A stretch of 64,000 nt of DNA, from the NCBI GenBank assembly GCA_016714565.1, contig JADKDM010000001.1:62001-126000 (forward strand), read 5' to 3'. Shown piece by piece: positions 17,620 through 25,630 of the stretch. Under the pieces are notes generated by a model. That model was given only the letters and a program-made list of their open reading frames with translations. It had not been told where the DNA came from and did no database searches. The stretch's first letter is position 1; each line of letters opens with the position of its first letter. The position numbers and the translations under genes were made by a program. This DNA comes from Candidatus Villigracilis propinquus (GTDB lineage Bacteria; Chloroflexota; Anaerolineae; Anaerolineales; Villigracilaceae).

Positions 17620-17889
17620 ATGACCAAACGTAATCAGACTCACACCCCTGAAGAAGATATCCAACTCCTTGAAGCGCATCTTGCCGGGACCTTGAAGCCG
17701 GTGACTGCTCCGAAGGACGTTGTTCAACGCCTGCGCGGGCGCATTCAAATGCCCACCCGAAGCGAAATCACATTGCGCCTGACAGACTGGCGCAGGCTGT
17801 TCCTTGTCTTTGGCGGCGTCATGTCTGGGATGCTGGTGCTTATTACTCTGGCGCGCACGTTTTATTATTTGGTTGGACGTAAAGGATAG
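17620..17889 (+). CDS. Small C-terminally anchored membrane protein in the sigma-degV operon
   Basis: This 89-residue protein has a soluble N-terminal part (1-60, with the helical stretch EEDIQLLEAHLAGTLKPVTA) and one membrane helix near the C-terminus (about 62-84). It starts 9 bp after degV. Layout and size resemble small membrane-bound anti-sigma factors, and the co-transcribed ECF sigma factor makes that role attractive. I see no zinc-binding HxxxCxxC motif, so it would not be a ZAS-type factor. No family is recognised, and the anti-sigma role is only a hypothesis. Confidence 0.6.
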   Translation: MTKRNQTHTPEEDIQLLEAHLAGTLKPVTAPKDVVQRLRGRIQMPTRSEITLRLTDWRRLFLVFGGVMSGMLVLITLARTFYYLVGRKG

Positions 17890-17909
17890 TTGAGTTTCTT
17901 TAAATTGAA

Positions 17910-17942
17910 AGACCCTAAAGGTTTTACGAACCTTTAGGGTCT
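17910..17942. terminator. Terminator between convergent genes
   Basis: A perfect 14-bp inverted repeat (17910-17923 with 17929-17942) has a 5-nt loop. It lies between the sigma/degV operon and the minus-strand gene that ends at 17941. Confidence 0.8.
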
Positions 17943-18261
17943 AATTGTTTAATAACCAGTCACATAATAGACGGGCTTCTGCAACCAGGTCCGCTTCAAC
18001 GGGGAGCTTGAATTCTTCAGTGACGCGCAATGTCAAATGGTCAGCGATCAGTTTCAGGTCGGGGGGGAGAAGCGGTTCTCCTTTAATGAGATTAAGCAGA
18101 TCGTAGGCACTTATGCTTGGGATGTGAGTCCCATGGCGGGTGAGAAAATCCCGTATGGCAATGCCTGCCGCACGCCTTGCGCAGACGCGTGCCTGTCCTT
18201 CGTTATTTTTTGCGCGGGCTTGTGCAGCGCGGTCAAATTCAATTTGTATTTGTGGATTCAT
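17941..18261 (-). CDS. Hypothetical helical protein, possibly HEPN-like
   Basis: This 106-residue protein is predicted all-helical: EFDRAAQARAKNNEGQARVC, then ARRAAGIAIRDFL, YDLLNLIKGEPLLPPDLKLI and LVAEARLLCDWLL. The helical pattern recalls small HEPN-domain proteins, but the RxxxxH catalytic motif is not evident, so I do not assign nuclease activity. The ATG at 18261 (MNPQIQIEFD) is preferred to an upstream start at 18282. The gene is divergent from the S41 protease at 18313 and shares a 51-bp intergenic region with it. The stop lies inside the terminator at 17910-17942. Confidence 0.55.
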   Translation of the reverse strand: MNPQIQIEFDRAAQARAKNNEGQARVCARRAAGIAIRDFLTRHGTHIPSISAYDLLNLIKGEPLLPPDLKLIADHLTLRVTEEFKLPVEADLVAEARLLCDWLLNN

Positions 18262-18312
18262 AAGCCCATTATACTTCCGCATTATAATGGGACAACTTTT
18301 TACGGAGGTAGC

Positions 18313-20802
18313 ATGAAACCACGATTGTTCCAGATTATTACCATTTTTGTTACGATAAGTATGCTTCTTGCCGCATGTGCTCCCAAAGCCGGAACGGAAG
18401 TTCCAACTGTGGCAGAGACGGTTGAGGGGACGGGGCCAAAGATTGTCACCGGTTCTGTGACCTATACCAATACGTTTTTCACAATGGGCGTGGCAGAGCC
18501 GGTGATCATTCTTGAAGACCAGGGCGGCTTTGTGACCCGCGACCGTAAGTTTTTGATCCCGGTTGAGTCACAGGTGATCGGCCAGGTCACATCCGATTTT
18601 TATACATCGCCTTTCACATACAGTATTACTTTGCCTGAAGAGCCAAAGGGCACCTTGCACGATGTAGATCATGACGGCGCCGATGAGCCAGGTGTGATGG
18701 TTTTTGCCGTGGCCTATTGGACGAACACCTGGGGTGACCCATTTCTTGAGCGCCGCGATCAAGGCGGCGGTGGTTGGTCTAGCGCGTATGCCTCCACCAA
18801 TGTCAGTGATGACAGCGCTTCGTATCTTGAAGTGTTCGGCGGCAAGTATCTTGTGTATGCGCCGGAAGCCGGACAATCCTTCCCCTCTGGATTCGGCGAC
18901 GATAAGAAATTATTTACTGATGACGATCCGATCATGGACATCCCTGAGGGCTGGTCTGTCGTCGATCTGGATTCAACTCCCTTTAGCATTGACCGTTCCG
19001 AAAGCCCTGAGATTCCCCTGATCGAGCCGGAAGGTTCTGCGGCGGATGATTTCTCTGCGCTTCCTTACACCGAAGCATTCGATGCAATGCTTGAGAAGTT
19101 TAAGAACGAATATGCTTTCACCGAATTAAAGAAGATCGATTGGGATGCGCTGGGCAAGGAGTTCCGCCCGCGCTTTGAAGAGGCCGAGAAGAATAGCGAT
19201 GTGCATGCTTATGCACTGGCGCTGCGTGATTTCCTCTGGTCCATTCCTGATACGCACATCGGATTTGATTCATCCCCATTGGACGAAGACTTCCAGTCTG
19301 AGACGGCCGGTGGTTTAGGTTTCGGAATGCGCGAAACGGATGATGGCAAATTCATCGCCAACTTTGTTTTGGAAAGCGGCCCCGCGGCTGAGGCTGGCAT
19401 GGTTTGGGGTTCGGAGATCATTTCATTGGACGGCGTCCCAACCGGCGATGTAGTGGAGGCGACTATTCCGTGGTCTTCTCCATTCAGCAATCCTGAGATC
19501 AAGCGCCTTCAACAAATGCGCTATGCGACCCGCTTCAAGCTTGAAAAAGGTGAGGTTGAAGTCGTCTTCAAGAATCCCGATGGTGCGGAACAAACTTCTG
19601 CATTGACTGTGGTTAATGAGTTCGACAGTTTCAACGCTTCATCCTTCCGCGCAGGTGTGGACGCCGAAGCTTTGCCGGTTGAGTTCGATATGCTTCCGAG
19701 TGGATATGGCTATGTAAAGATTTCCAGCTTCTCGGACAACGATCTGCTTTCCATTTTGGTTTGGGAACGTGCCATGCAGTACTTCAATGACAATGAAGTG
19801 CCCGGCATCATCCTCGACCTGCGTAACAATGGAGGCGGCAGCGGTTGGCTAGCGGATCAAATGGCCGCTTATTTCTTCAACGAAGAGATCATTGTTGGTC
19901 AGTCTGCTTATTATGATGACAGCACCGGTGATTTCTTCCTTGATCCGGATCGTGAAGAATCCATGATCCCACCGCGCGAGCAGCTTCAATACAATGGACA
20001 GGTGGTGGTGATGGTTGGTCCCAACTGCGCCAGCGCCTGCGAATTTTTCTCCTACAACATGACCATCAATGACCGTGCCATCATTGTGGGGCAGTATCCC
20101 TCGGAAGGGGCGGGCGGCAGTGTGGAAGGTTTCTACATGCCTGAGGGTCTCTACACTCAAATGACCATTGGCCGTGCCATGGATGCGGATGGCAACATCC
20201 ACATTGAAGGCAGCGGTGTTATCCCTGATTTGCGAGTTCCAGTGACAGCGGAGACTTTGCTCCAACAATTCAATGGCGTGGACGTTATTCTGGCTTACGC
20301 GGAACGGGCGATCAGCCAGCCTCTTGGCGCAGGAATTACGCCTTCCGGTCCGCCGGAATTGGCGAGCGCTGCCGCAGCTTCTTCTGCATTTTCATCAGGC
20401 AAGAACTTTGTAGAAGATCTTGCGCGCGAAAAGTACGAATCTGCGGATTTCGGTGTGCCTGGCACATTGGTCTACACCGTCCCGCTTTTGAAGGAAGAGA
20501 CATTGGTTTGGATGTACGCCTGGTGTACCTCCACCAAGGAAGTGCTCAACCAGAACTTCGAGAATATTGAAGTGAAGTTCACCCTCGATGGTGAAGATGT
20601 TCCTTTGGATCAATTGAGAAGGGAAGATCTTGAGAACGGCGGTCAGTGGTGCCGGTTGTACTACACGGCGCTTAGCAAATGGCCTGCTGGTGAGCATAAA
20701 CTATCCATTGCTTCCACTTTCACCGCTCCCATCAATGACGGTTCCGCGGATTACGAAGCAGGTGACTATATTCTGGAATACAACGTTTTTGTAAAACCCT
20801 AA
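18313..20802 (+). CDS. Secreted lipoprotein S41 (C-terminal processing) peptidase
   Basis: This 829-residue protein has a lipoprotein signal ending in LLAAC (Cys about 20). An extracellular N-terminal region carries a calcium-loop-like DVDHDGADEPG. A helical TSP-type domain (ALPYTEAFDAMLEKFKNEYA), a PDZ-like segment (SGPAAEAGMVWGSEIISLDG) and the S41 catalytic domain (GYGYVKISSF, IILDLRNNGGGSGWLAD) follow. The nucleophile is probably Ser574 in NCASACEFF, placed like the Ser of CtpA-type proteases. The last 220 residues form an extra domain with two Cys-containing loops. GGAGGT lies at 18304-18309 before the ATG at 18313. It probably cleaves exported proteins at the cell surface. Confidence 0.85.
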   Translation: MKPRLFQIITIFVTISMLLAACAPKAGTEVPTVAETVEGTGPKIVTGSVTYTNTFFTMGVAEPVIILEDQGGFVTRDRKFLIPVESQVIGQVTSDFYTSPFTYSITLPEEPKGTLHDVDHDGADEPGVMVFAVAYWTNTWGDPFLERRDQGGGGWSSAYASTNVSDDSASYLEVFGGKYLVYAPEAGQSFPSGFGDDKKLFTDDDPIMDIPEGWSVVDLDSTPFSIDRSESPEIPLIEPEGSAADDFSALPYTEAFDAMLEKFKNEYAFTELKKIDWDALGKEFRPRFEEAEKNSDVHAYALALRDFLWSIPDTHIGFDSSPLDEDFQSETAGGLGFGMRETDDGKFIANFVLESGPAAEAGMVWGSEIISLDGVPTGDVVEATIPWSSPFSNPEIKRLQQMRYATRFKLEKGEVEVVFKNPDGAEQTSALTVVNEFDSFNASSFRAGVDAEALPVEFDMLPSGYGYVKISSFSDNDLLSILVWERAMQYFNDNEVPGIILDLRNNGGGSGWLADQMAAYFFNEEIIVGQSAYYDDSTGDFFLDPDREESMIPPREQLQYNGQVVVMVGPNCASACEFFSYNMTINDRAIIVGQYPSEGAGGSVEGFYMPEGLYTQMTIGRAMDADGNIHIEGSGVIPDLRVPVTAETLLQQFNGVDVILAYAERAISQPLGAGITPSGPPELASAAAASSAFSSGKNFVEDLAREKYESADFGVPGTLVYTVPLLKEETLVWMYAWCTSTKEVLNQNFENIEVKFTLDGEDVPLDQLRREDLENGGQWCRLYYTALSKWPAGEHKLSIASTFTAPINDGSADYEAGDYILEYNVFVKP

Positions 20803-20809
20803 TGTACGC

Positions 20810-20849
20810 AAAGAGGGTTTGGAAGGAAAACTCCTTCCAAACCCTCTTT
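20810..20849 (+). terminator. Terminator after the S41 peptidase
   Basis: A perfect 18-bp stem (20810-20827 with 20832-20849) has a 4-nt loop and a TTTTT tail. It starts 7 bp after the stop codon. Confidence 0.92.
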
Positions 20850-20919
20850 TTTAATTCACGAATATTCCTGTTAAATCTGTAAACTGGTTTTTCCTGAAAC
20901 CAATATAGAATAACAGACG

Positions 20920-21384
20920 ATGTTTGACGAACTTACTGCGCGCATTGAAGATAAAAACGTTCTCTTGCTGGGGGTGGGTAACCGCTCACGCGGGGATGAT
21001 GGTGTGGGTTCGTATTTAATTAAAAGGCTTCAAAAAAAGGTGGGTGTTCCGGTTTTAGATGCGGGGGATGTGCCGGAGAATTGCATATCCCGGATCGAAT
21101 CTTCGGGCGCAAATATGGTCTTGATCGTGGATGCGGCGGATTTTAATGCCAGCCCGGGGGAAATAGCACTGATCGATTTTGCGGATATAAAAAAGATAGG
21201 CGTGTCCACTCACTCTGCGAATTTGGATTTGTTGTTCAAGGTGATTCCCAAAAGCAGAAGGCCGGAAACGCTTCTCGTGGCGATCCAGCCCGGGTTCACG
21301 TCAACAGGTAACGGGTTGTCTGAAGCGGTTCGAGATTCGTTGGACGGTTTGGAATCCGTTTTTATCACCTTATTTAAGAAATAA
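20920..21384 (+). CDS. Hydrogenase maturation protease (HycI/HybD-type)
   Basis: This 154-residue endopeptidase-type protein has the family N-terminus LLLGVGNRSRGDDGVGSYL, metal-binding acidic positions (Asp in RGDDG and in DAGDVPEN), VLIVDAADFN and a C-terminal STHSANLDLLFKVI with the third ligand-like His. Such enzymes trim the large subunit of NiFe hydrogenases after nickel insertion; the HycI group serves Ech/Hyc-type enzymes. No hydrogenase subunit or hyp gene is nearby, so its substrate lies elsewhere in the genome or differs. It is flanked by terminators on both sides. Confidence 0.85.
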   Translation: MFDELTARIEDKNVLLLGVGNRSRGDDGVGSYLIKRLQKKVGVPVLDAGDVPENCISRIESSGANMVLIVDAADFNASPGEIALIDFADIKKIGVSTHSANLDLLFKVIPKSRRPETLLVAIQPGFTSTGNGLSEAVRDSLDGLESVFITLFKK

Positions 21385-21405
21385 GACGGGCATTTTGCCC
21401 GTCTT
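21383..21405. terminator. Terminator between convergent genes
   Basis: A perfect 10-bp stem (21383-21392 with 21396-21405) has a TTT loop. It overlaps the protease stop codon and lies 5 bp from the glycosyltransferase stop. Confidence 0.8.
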
Positions 21406-21409
21406 GTAG

Positions 21410-22093
21410 TTAATCAACAAACCTGTATTTGAACAATGCCCATATTGCTTCAAAGGCGTCGTGAAGTTTAATCTTCTTGCCCTGGGAATAGTCCCGTGGG
21501 TTGAAGGTGATGGGAACCTCAAAAATGCGGTATTTGCGTTTGAGTATTTTGGCGGTGAACTCGGGTTCGAAATTGAAGCTATTGGCGCGGATGGTCATTC
21601 CCTGGATGACTTCGCGTTTGAATACCTTGTAGCCCGTTTCCATATCTGTCAGAATGGTATCGTAAAGAATGTTGGTTATCAGTGTCAGCAATTTATTGGC
21701 GAGCATGTGCCAGAACATCGTTACACGGTGGGCGCGCCCGAGAAAGCGTGACCCATAGACCACATCTGCAAGACCTTCCTGAATAGGTTTCAATAACTCA
21801 GGGAAATCACGCGGGTCATATTCAAGGTCGGCATCCTGAATCAACAGGATGTCACCCTGCGCGGCGGCCATTCCAGTGCGGACTGCCGCTCCCTTGCCTT
21901 GATTTACCTCATGTAGAATGACGCGAACGCCTTTTTTTCCGTCCAATGTTTTGAGAATGTCGCGTGTACCGTCTTTTGAACCGTCATCCACAACAATGAT
22001 CTCGTGGGTGAGTTTTGTTTCATAGACGCGTTTTAGAATGGTTTCAATGCTTTCAACTTCGTTGTATACAGGGATTATGACTGATAGTTTCAT
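21410..22093 (-). CDS. GT2 family glycosyltransferase, dolichyl-phosphate mannose synthase-like
   Basis: This GT-A-fold glycosyltransferase of 227 residues begins MKLSVIIPVYNEVESIETIL. It has the nucleotide-binding EIIVVDDGSKDGTRDIL, GKGAAVRTGMAAAQGD and the DXD-type DADLEYDPRDFPEL. The YGSRFLGRAHR and NITNILYDTILTDMETGYKV-type segment and the C-terminal FEPEFTAKILKRKYRIFEVP are typical of DPM1-like enzymes, which load mannose or glucose on polyprenyl phosphate at the membrane. There is no C-terminal membrane helix. The ATG at 22093 is chosen because the 32-residue extension to 22189 is not conserved-looking and runs through the divergent promoter region. Confidence 0.9.
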   Translation of the reverse strand: MKLSVIIPVYNEVESIETILKRVYETKLTHEIIVVDDGSKDGTRDILKTLDGKKGVRVILHEVNQGKGAAVRTGMAAAQGDILLIQDADLEYDPRDFPELLKPIQEGLADVVYGSRFLGRAHRVTMFWHMLANKLLTLITNILYDTILTDMETGYKVFKREVIQGMTIRANSFNFEPEFTAKILKRKYRIFEVPITFNPRDYSQGKKIKLHDAFEAIWALFKYRFVD

Positions 22094-22130
22094 GGTAACT
22101 TGATTATAAACGAAAAGAAGTATAATTTGC

Positions 22131-22160
22131 TTGACACGCTTTATAAAGCCTGCATATAGT
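22131..22160 (+). promoter_or_regulatory. Sigma-70 promoter upstream of the HAD gene
   Basis: TTGACA (22131-22136) and TATAGT (22155-22160) are separated by 18 bp, close to consensus. The predicted start near 22167 leaves a leader of about 100 nt that contains an intrinsic terminator before the HAD coding region. Confidence 0.7.
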
Positions 22161-22233
22161 AACGCGAGCATCAAGAAATTCATCCTCAAACTTCGGATGG
22201 CAACCCCATGACAAGATATTCACCACAATCCTT

Positions 22234-22254
22234 TGCACCTGTTGGTGCTTTTTT
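22234..22254 (+). terminator. Leader terminator (possible attenuator) before the HAD gene
   Basis: A short hairpin, GCACC-TGTT-GGTGC, is followed by TTTTTT and abuts the first possible ATG of the HAD gene. An upstream hairpin (CATCC, 9-nt loop, GGATG, about 22182-22200) also lies in the leader. The layout suits transcription attenuation or a riboswitch, but I do not recognise a known aptamer. Confidence 0.5.
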
Positions 22255-22272
22255 ATGGTCAACAATCAGCAC

Positions 22273-23079
22273 ATGAATAATGAATCCTTGCTGCAAGTAA
22301 AATGTTTTTTGTTGGATATGGATGGAACGTTCAACCTCGGAGATGAAATCATTGATGGTTCATTGTATTTCATTGAAACCCTGAATGAATTAGGCATAGA
22401 CTATTTATTCCTGACCAATAATTCCTCAAAACACCGCGGCATTTATGCGGAAAAGATCACTCGCTTGGGACTGCCCACAGTGGAAGAAAAAGTATTCACT
22501 GCAGGAGAAGCCACAGCACTTTATCTCGCAAAGGAGCATCCTTCCGCTTCCGTTTATGTGGTTGGGACACCTGCTCTGGAAGAAGAGTTCCGCGAACATG
22601 GATTCCAACTTGAAGAAAATGACCCGCAGCTGGTTGTGCTGGGGTTTGATACCACGCTGACTTATCAGAAACTTTGGAAACTGTGTGACTTCGTTCGCGC
22701 AGGACTGCCTTATATCGCAACACATCCAGACTTTAATTGTCCAACCGAAACCGGTTACATGCCCGACATCGGAGCAATGATCGCCTTTGTGCGTGCCGCT
22801 ACAGGTCGTGAACCTGACCTGGTTGTTGGCAAGCCCAATCGTATGATCGTCGATGCAGTGGCGCAAAAATACGGACTTCCTATTGAGGAAATGGCAATGG
22901 TTGGCGACCGTCTCTATACAGATATCGCGCTTGGTCAAACATCTGGAATAACAACCTGCCTCGTGTTGAGCGGTGAAACCACCAGCGAAGACCTTGCATC
23001 CTCTCCGTTTCAGCCGACTTATACATTCTCGAATTTAGGTGCGATTGCAGATTGGCTGAGAGCACACAAATCAAAATAA
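22273..23079 (+). CDS. HAD-IIA family phosphatase (NagD-like)
   Basis: This HAD-superfamily hydrolase has about 268 residues. Motif I is CFLLDMDGTFNLGDE, motif II is FLTNNSSKHR, the IIA cap region contains VVLGFDTTLTYQKL, the catalytic Lys is in VVGKPNRMI and motif IV is MVGDRLYTDIALG. NagD-type enzymes dephosphorylate sugar phosphates, nucleotides or phosphoglycolate. The start is uncertain: ATG at 22255 directly follows the leader terminator U run, and ATG at 22273 is the next choice; neither has a clear Shine-Dalgarno site. The DHH and kinase genes follow after 38 bp on the same strand. Confidence 0.9.
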   Translation: MNNESLLQVKCFLLDMDGTFNLGDEIIDGSLYFIETLNELGIDYLFLTNNSSKHRGIYAEKITRLGLPTVEEKVFTAGEATALYLAKEHPSASVYVVGTPALEEEFREHGFQLEENDPQLVVLGFDTTLTYQKLWKLCDFVRAGLPYIATHPDFNCPTETGYMPDIGAMIAFVRAATGREPDLVVGKPNRMIVDAVAQKYGLPIEEMAMVGDRLYTDIALGQTSGITTCLVLSGETTSEDLASSPFQPTYTFSNLGAIADWLRAHKSK

Positions 23080-23117
23080 ATATGTCAGGCGAGTGATAAA
23101 TTTATTAAAGGAGAACC

Positions 23118-24329
23118 ATGCTGAACAACTTAATTGCCGCAATGGAAAAAGCCATTCAGGAACTCAGAGAGTGGCCTGAAAAGACTGTTCAAGTCTTTCA
23201 CCACAATGATGCAGATGGACTTACTTCAGGAGCGATACTGACCCGAGCCTTGGAAAGGCAGGGATATAAAGTCCGACGCTTTTCTTTGGAAAAACCGTAT
23301 CCCGCAGTGTTACGGAAGATTTATGAGCAGGAAGGGAAAATCCTGATCTTTGCGGATTTTGCAGGCAGGATCGCCCCGATGCTTTCAGACCTGAACAAAG
23401 GAAGGAATCTGACATTGATTCTAGATCACCATGTCGCAGAAGCATCGACTGACCCTAAAGTTCACAACCTGGATCCTGACCTCTATGGATTGAAAGGAGA
23501 TCGGGATATTTCCGGCTCGACGACTTGCTATCATTTTGCGTTAACTTTAGATACAGCCAATCGTGACATGGCTCATATCGCAGCCGTGGGAGCGGTGGCT
23601 GACGGATTCTTTGTGGATGGGCAGCTGGTGAGTCAAAACCGCGAAGCCGCAATGGAAGCTGTTCAACAGGGGTTGATGGAGATCAGGAAGCATGAAACAG
23701 GAGAACAATACCTTTTGAACAGTGCAACTGGCCAAATCCCTGTTCCCGAACTAGGCGACTATCTTGATCTATTGGGCGGGGTTGGCTACTACCAAAAAGG
23801 GCCGGATATGGGGGTCAAGGTTTGCCTTGAAGGAGTTTCGCCAGAGTCGAACCAAATGGTGGAAGAATTAAAGGTCATTCGGACAAAGATATTCAACGAT
23901 GAGATTGCACGGCTCCGCTCCGGTGAGTTGAAACAAGAGCCGCATATTCAGTGGTTTCATGTCGAAAAACGCTTTTTTCCAATGGGAGTAAAAATGATCG
24001 GGGCATTTTGCGATGCGATCAAGGATACAGACTTGATCGATCCCGCCAAATATCTTGCGGGCTTTCAGATCATCCCCGATGAGATCCCGGGTTTTGACGC
24101 GATCACGTTTAATGAGGTCAAGATTTCCATGCGGGCTTCCCATTATCTGGAGGAGGAGATCAGAGCCGGAAGGGCCATGGGACTTAACATTTTTCTTCCT
24201 GAAGCGACGAATAAACTTGGAGGTTTTTCTGATGCCTGTCATACCCTGACGGCTGCCACGACGGTGGGCATTGGTAAAGAGGAAAGACTGATCGAAGAAA
24301 TGGAAAAAATCTTGAAAGGAGAATCGTGA
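23118..24329 (+). CDS. DHH family phosphoesterase
   Basis: This 403-residue DHH/DHHA1-type protein has metal-binding motifs FHHNDADGLTSGAILTRAL (motif I, DxD), ILIFADFAG (motif II), LILDHHVAEAS (motif III, the DHH signature) and AAVGAVADGFF (motif IV). The C-terminal part resembles DHHA1 substrate domains, ending GGFSDACHTLTAATTVGIGK. Relatives include RecJ nucleases and nanoRNases, but archaeal-type DHH proteins of this size have various substrates. It has a GGAG ribosome site. Its TGA stop overlaps the next ATG (TGATG), so it is coupled to the GHMP kinase gene. Confidence 0.85.
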   Translation: MLNNLIAAMEKAIQELREWPEKTVQVFHHNDADGLTSGAILTRALERQGYKVRRFSLEKPYPAVLRKIYEQEGKILIFADFAGRIAPMLSDLNKGRNLTLILDHHVAEASTDPKVHNLDPDLYGLKGDRDISGSTTCYHFALTLDTANRDMAHIAAVGAVADGFFVDGQLVSQNREAAMEAVQQGLMEIRKHETGEQYLLNSATGQIPVPELGDYLDLLGGVGYYQKGPDMGVKVCLEGVSPESNQMVEELKVIRTKIFNDEIARLRSGELKQEPHIQWFHVEKRFFPMGVKMIGAFCDAIKDTDLIDPAKYLAGFQIIPDEIPGFDAITFNEVKISMRASHYLEEEIRAGRAMGLNIFLPEATNKLGGFSDACHTLTAATTVGIGKEERLIEEMEKILKGES

Positions 24330-25261
24330 TGGCTAAAGGAACAGGCTATGGAAAGACAATTTTGATAGGCGATCAATTTGTTATGGAGGAAGTTCCTGCG
24401 ATTGTTTCGTCAATCCCTTTTGAGACGGAGACAACCGTCGAAAGGATCGGAGGAGATGGCTGGATCCTCGAAGATAACCGCATCGAAGTCCCGGGGTACA
24501 AGGAAAAGAAGAAGGATCAGCAGGTCGGTTCGATCAACAGAGTTTTGGAAGTTATGAATATTGACGTCAAAAAGACGCCGATCAAGATCACTGTTGGCGG
24601 AACGTTGCTGGCCGGGAGCGGGGTTGGCGCCAGCGCTGCGAGCTGTGTTTCGCTTGCGCGGGCATTGAATGAGGAATTCAATTTGGGCTATTCGATCGAG
24701 GAGATCAACCGCGTTGCATGGCAGGGAGAATTTCCTTATCACGGGATCGCCAGTGGAGTTGATAATACCGCCTCAACCTATGGCGGACTTCTTCAATTTC
24801 AGGTAAAGAATCAAAAACAACTTTTCGAAAAGATCCAAACTCCAAAATCTTTTGAGATCGTATTAGCCAACAGCGGTATCACAGCGAATACAGCTCTTCT
24901 TGATGAGTTTATTGAAGAGCAAAAGAAAGATGCCCCTGAGCTTTTCGCCTTGCGTCTCAAGACCATTACAGCACAGTCCAACGCCATGAAAAAAGCGCTT
25001 GAAGCCGGTGATCTGGAAGGCGTCGGAAAGCTCATGACGGAAAATCATAAAGTCCTGGTTGAAATGGGAATGTCTCACGAAACCCTGGACTACTTGTGCA
25101 GGTCCGCGCTCGAAAATGGGGCTTTGGGCGCGAAAGTCACAGGCGGCGGCAGAGGCGGCTACATGGTTGCCTTGACCCCGGGAAAAGCGCTTCAGGAGAA
25201 AGTTGCCTCGGCGTTTGCAAAAGAAGGATATAAGATCATCACCACAACTATTGGCGGTTGA
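24329..25261 (+). CDS. GHMP kinase, mevalonate kinase-like
   Basis: This 310-residue GHMP-superfamily kinase begins MAKGTGYGKTILIGDQFVME. The ATP-binding motif is GGTLLAGSGVGASAASCVSL, with SGVDNTASTYGGLL after it and the C-terminal GAKVTGGGRGGYMVALTPG. The motif set is closest to mevalonate kinases, which phosphorylate mevalonate for isoprenoid synthesis. Mevalonate-pathway enzymes are known in Chloroflexota, so the call is plausible, but related mevalonate-3-kinases or other small-molecule kinases cannot be excluded. The ATG at 24329 overlaps the DHH stop by one base and has AAGGAG 7 nt upstream. Confidence 0.8.
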   Translation: MAKGTGYGKTILIGDQFVMEEVPAIVSSIPFETETTVERIGGDGWILEDNRIEVPGYKEKKKDQQVGSINRVLEVMNIDVKKTPIKITVGGTLLAGSGVGASAASCVSLARALNEEFNLGYSIEEINRVAWQGEFPYHGIASGVDNTASTYGGLLQFQVKNQKQLFEKIQTPKSFEIVLANSGITANTALLDEFIEEQKKDAPELFALRLKTITAQSNAMKKALEAGDLEGVGKLMTENHKVLVEMGMSHETLDYLCRSALENGALGAKVTGGGRGGYMVALTPGKALQEKVASAFAKEGYKIITTTIGG

Positions 25262-25310
25262 TGTATGAGGGGAGTGGCTTGGTGTGCAGGCCGGCCACAG
25301 ACGATTAAGT

Positions 25311-25340
25311 CACAAAGCCACCGGTTTTGGTGGCTTTGTG
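25311..25340 (+). terminator. Hairpin after the GHMP kinase operon
   Basis: A perfect 12-bp stem (25311-25322 with 25329-25340) with a 6-nt loop lies 50 bp past the stop. The T run is weak. The remaining gap to 25630 shows no gene; it holds a TATAAT at 25467-25472 inside a 19-mer shared with 22108-22126. Confidence 0.6.
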
Positions 25341-25630
25341 TTGAATTAACGCTTACTTTATTGCTGCTTCTTTTCCCTCCCAAAATGTCACCACTCGTAA
25401 ATGCTTTCAACTTCATCATAAACAGAGCTGGATACCCATATAAACTGGATAACAAACGAAAAGAAGTATAATCAGCAAGTTATTCTCACTCTACGCACTC
25501 TGTACTATGGCGGGTTTGTCTCGCTGTCTTTTCCAAGCCATTCGTAGGGATATAACCCTTGCGAGATCGTTCGATTGCGTACGTTGAGCTAGTTATCCTA
25601 AAATTTTTTTGTGTGAGATTGGTGAGCACT

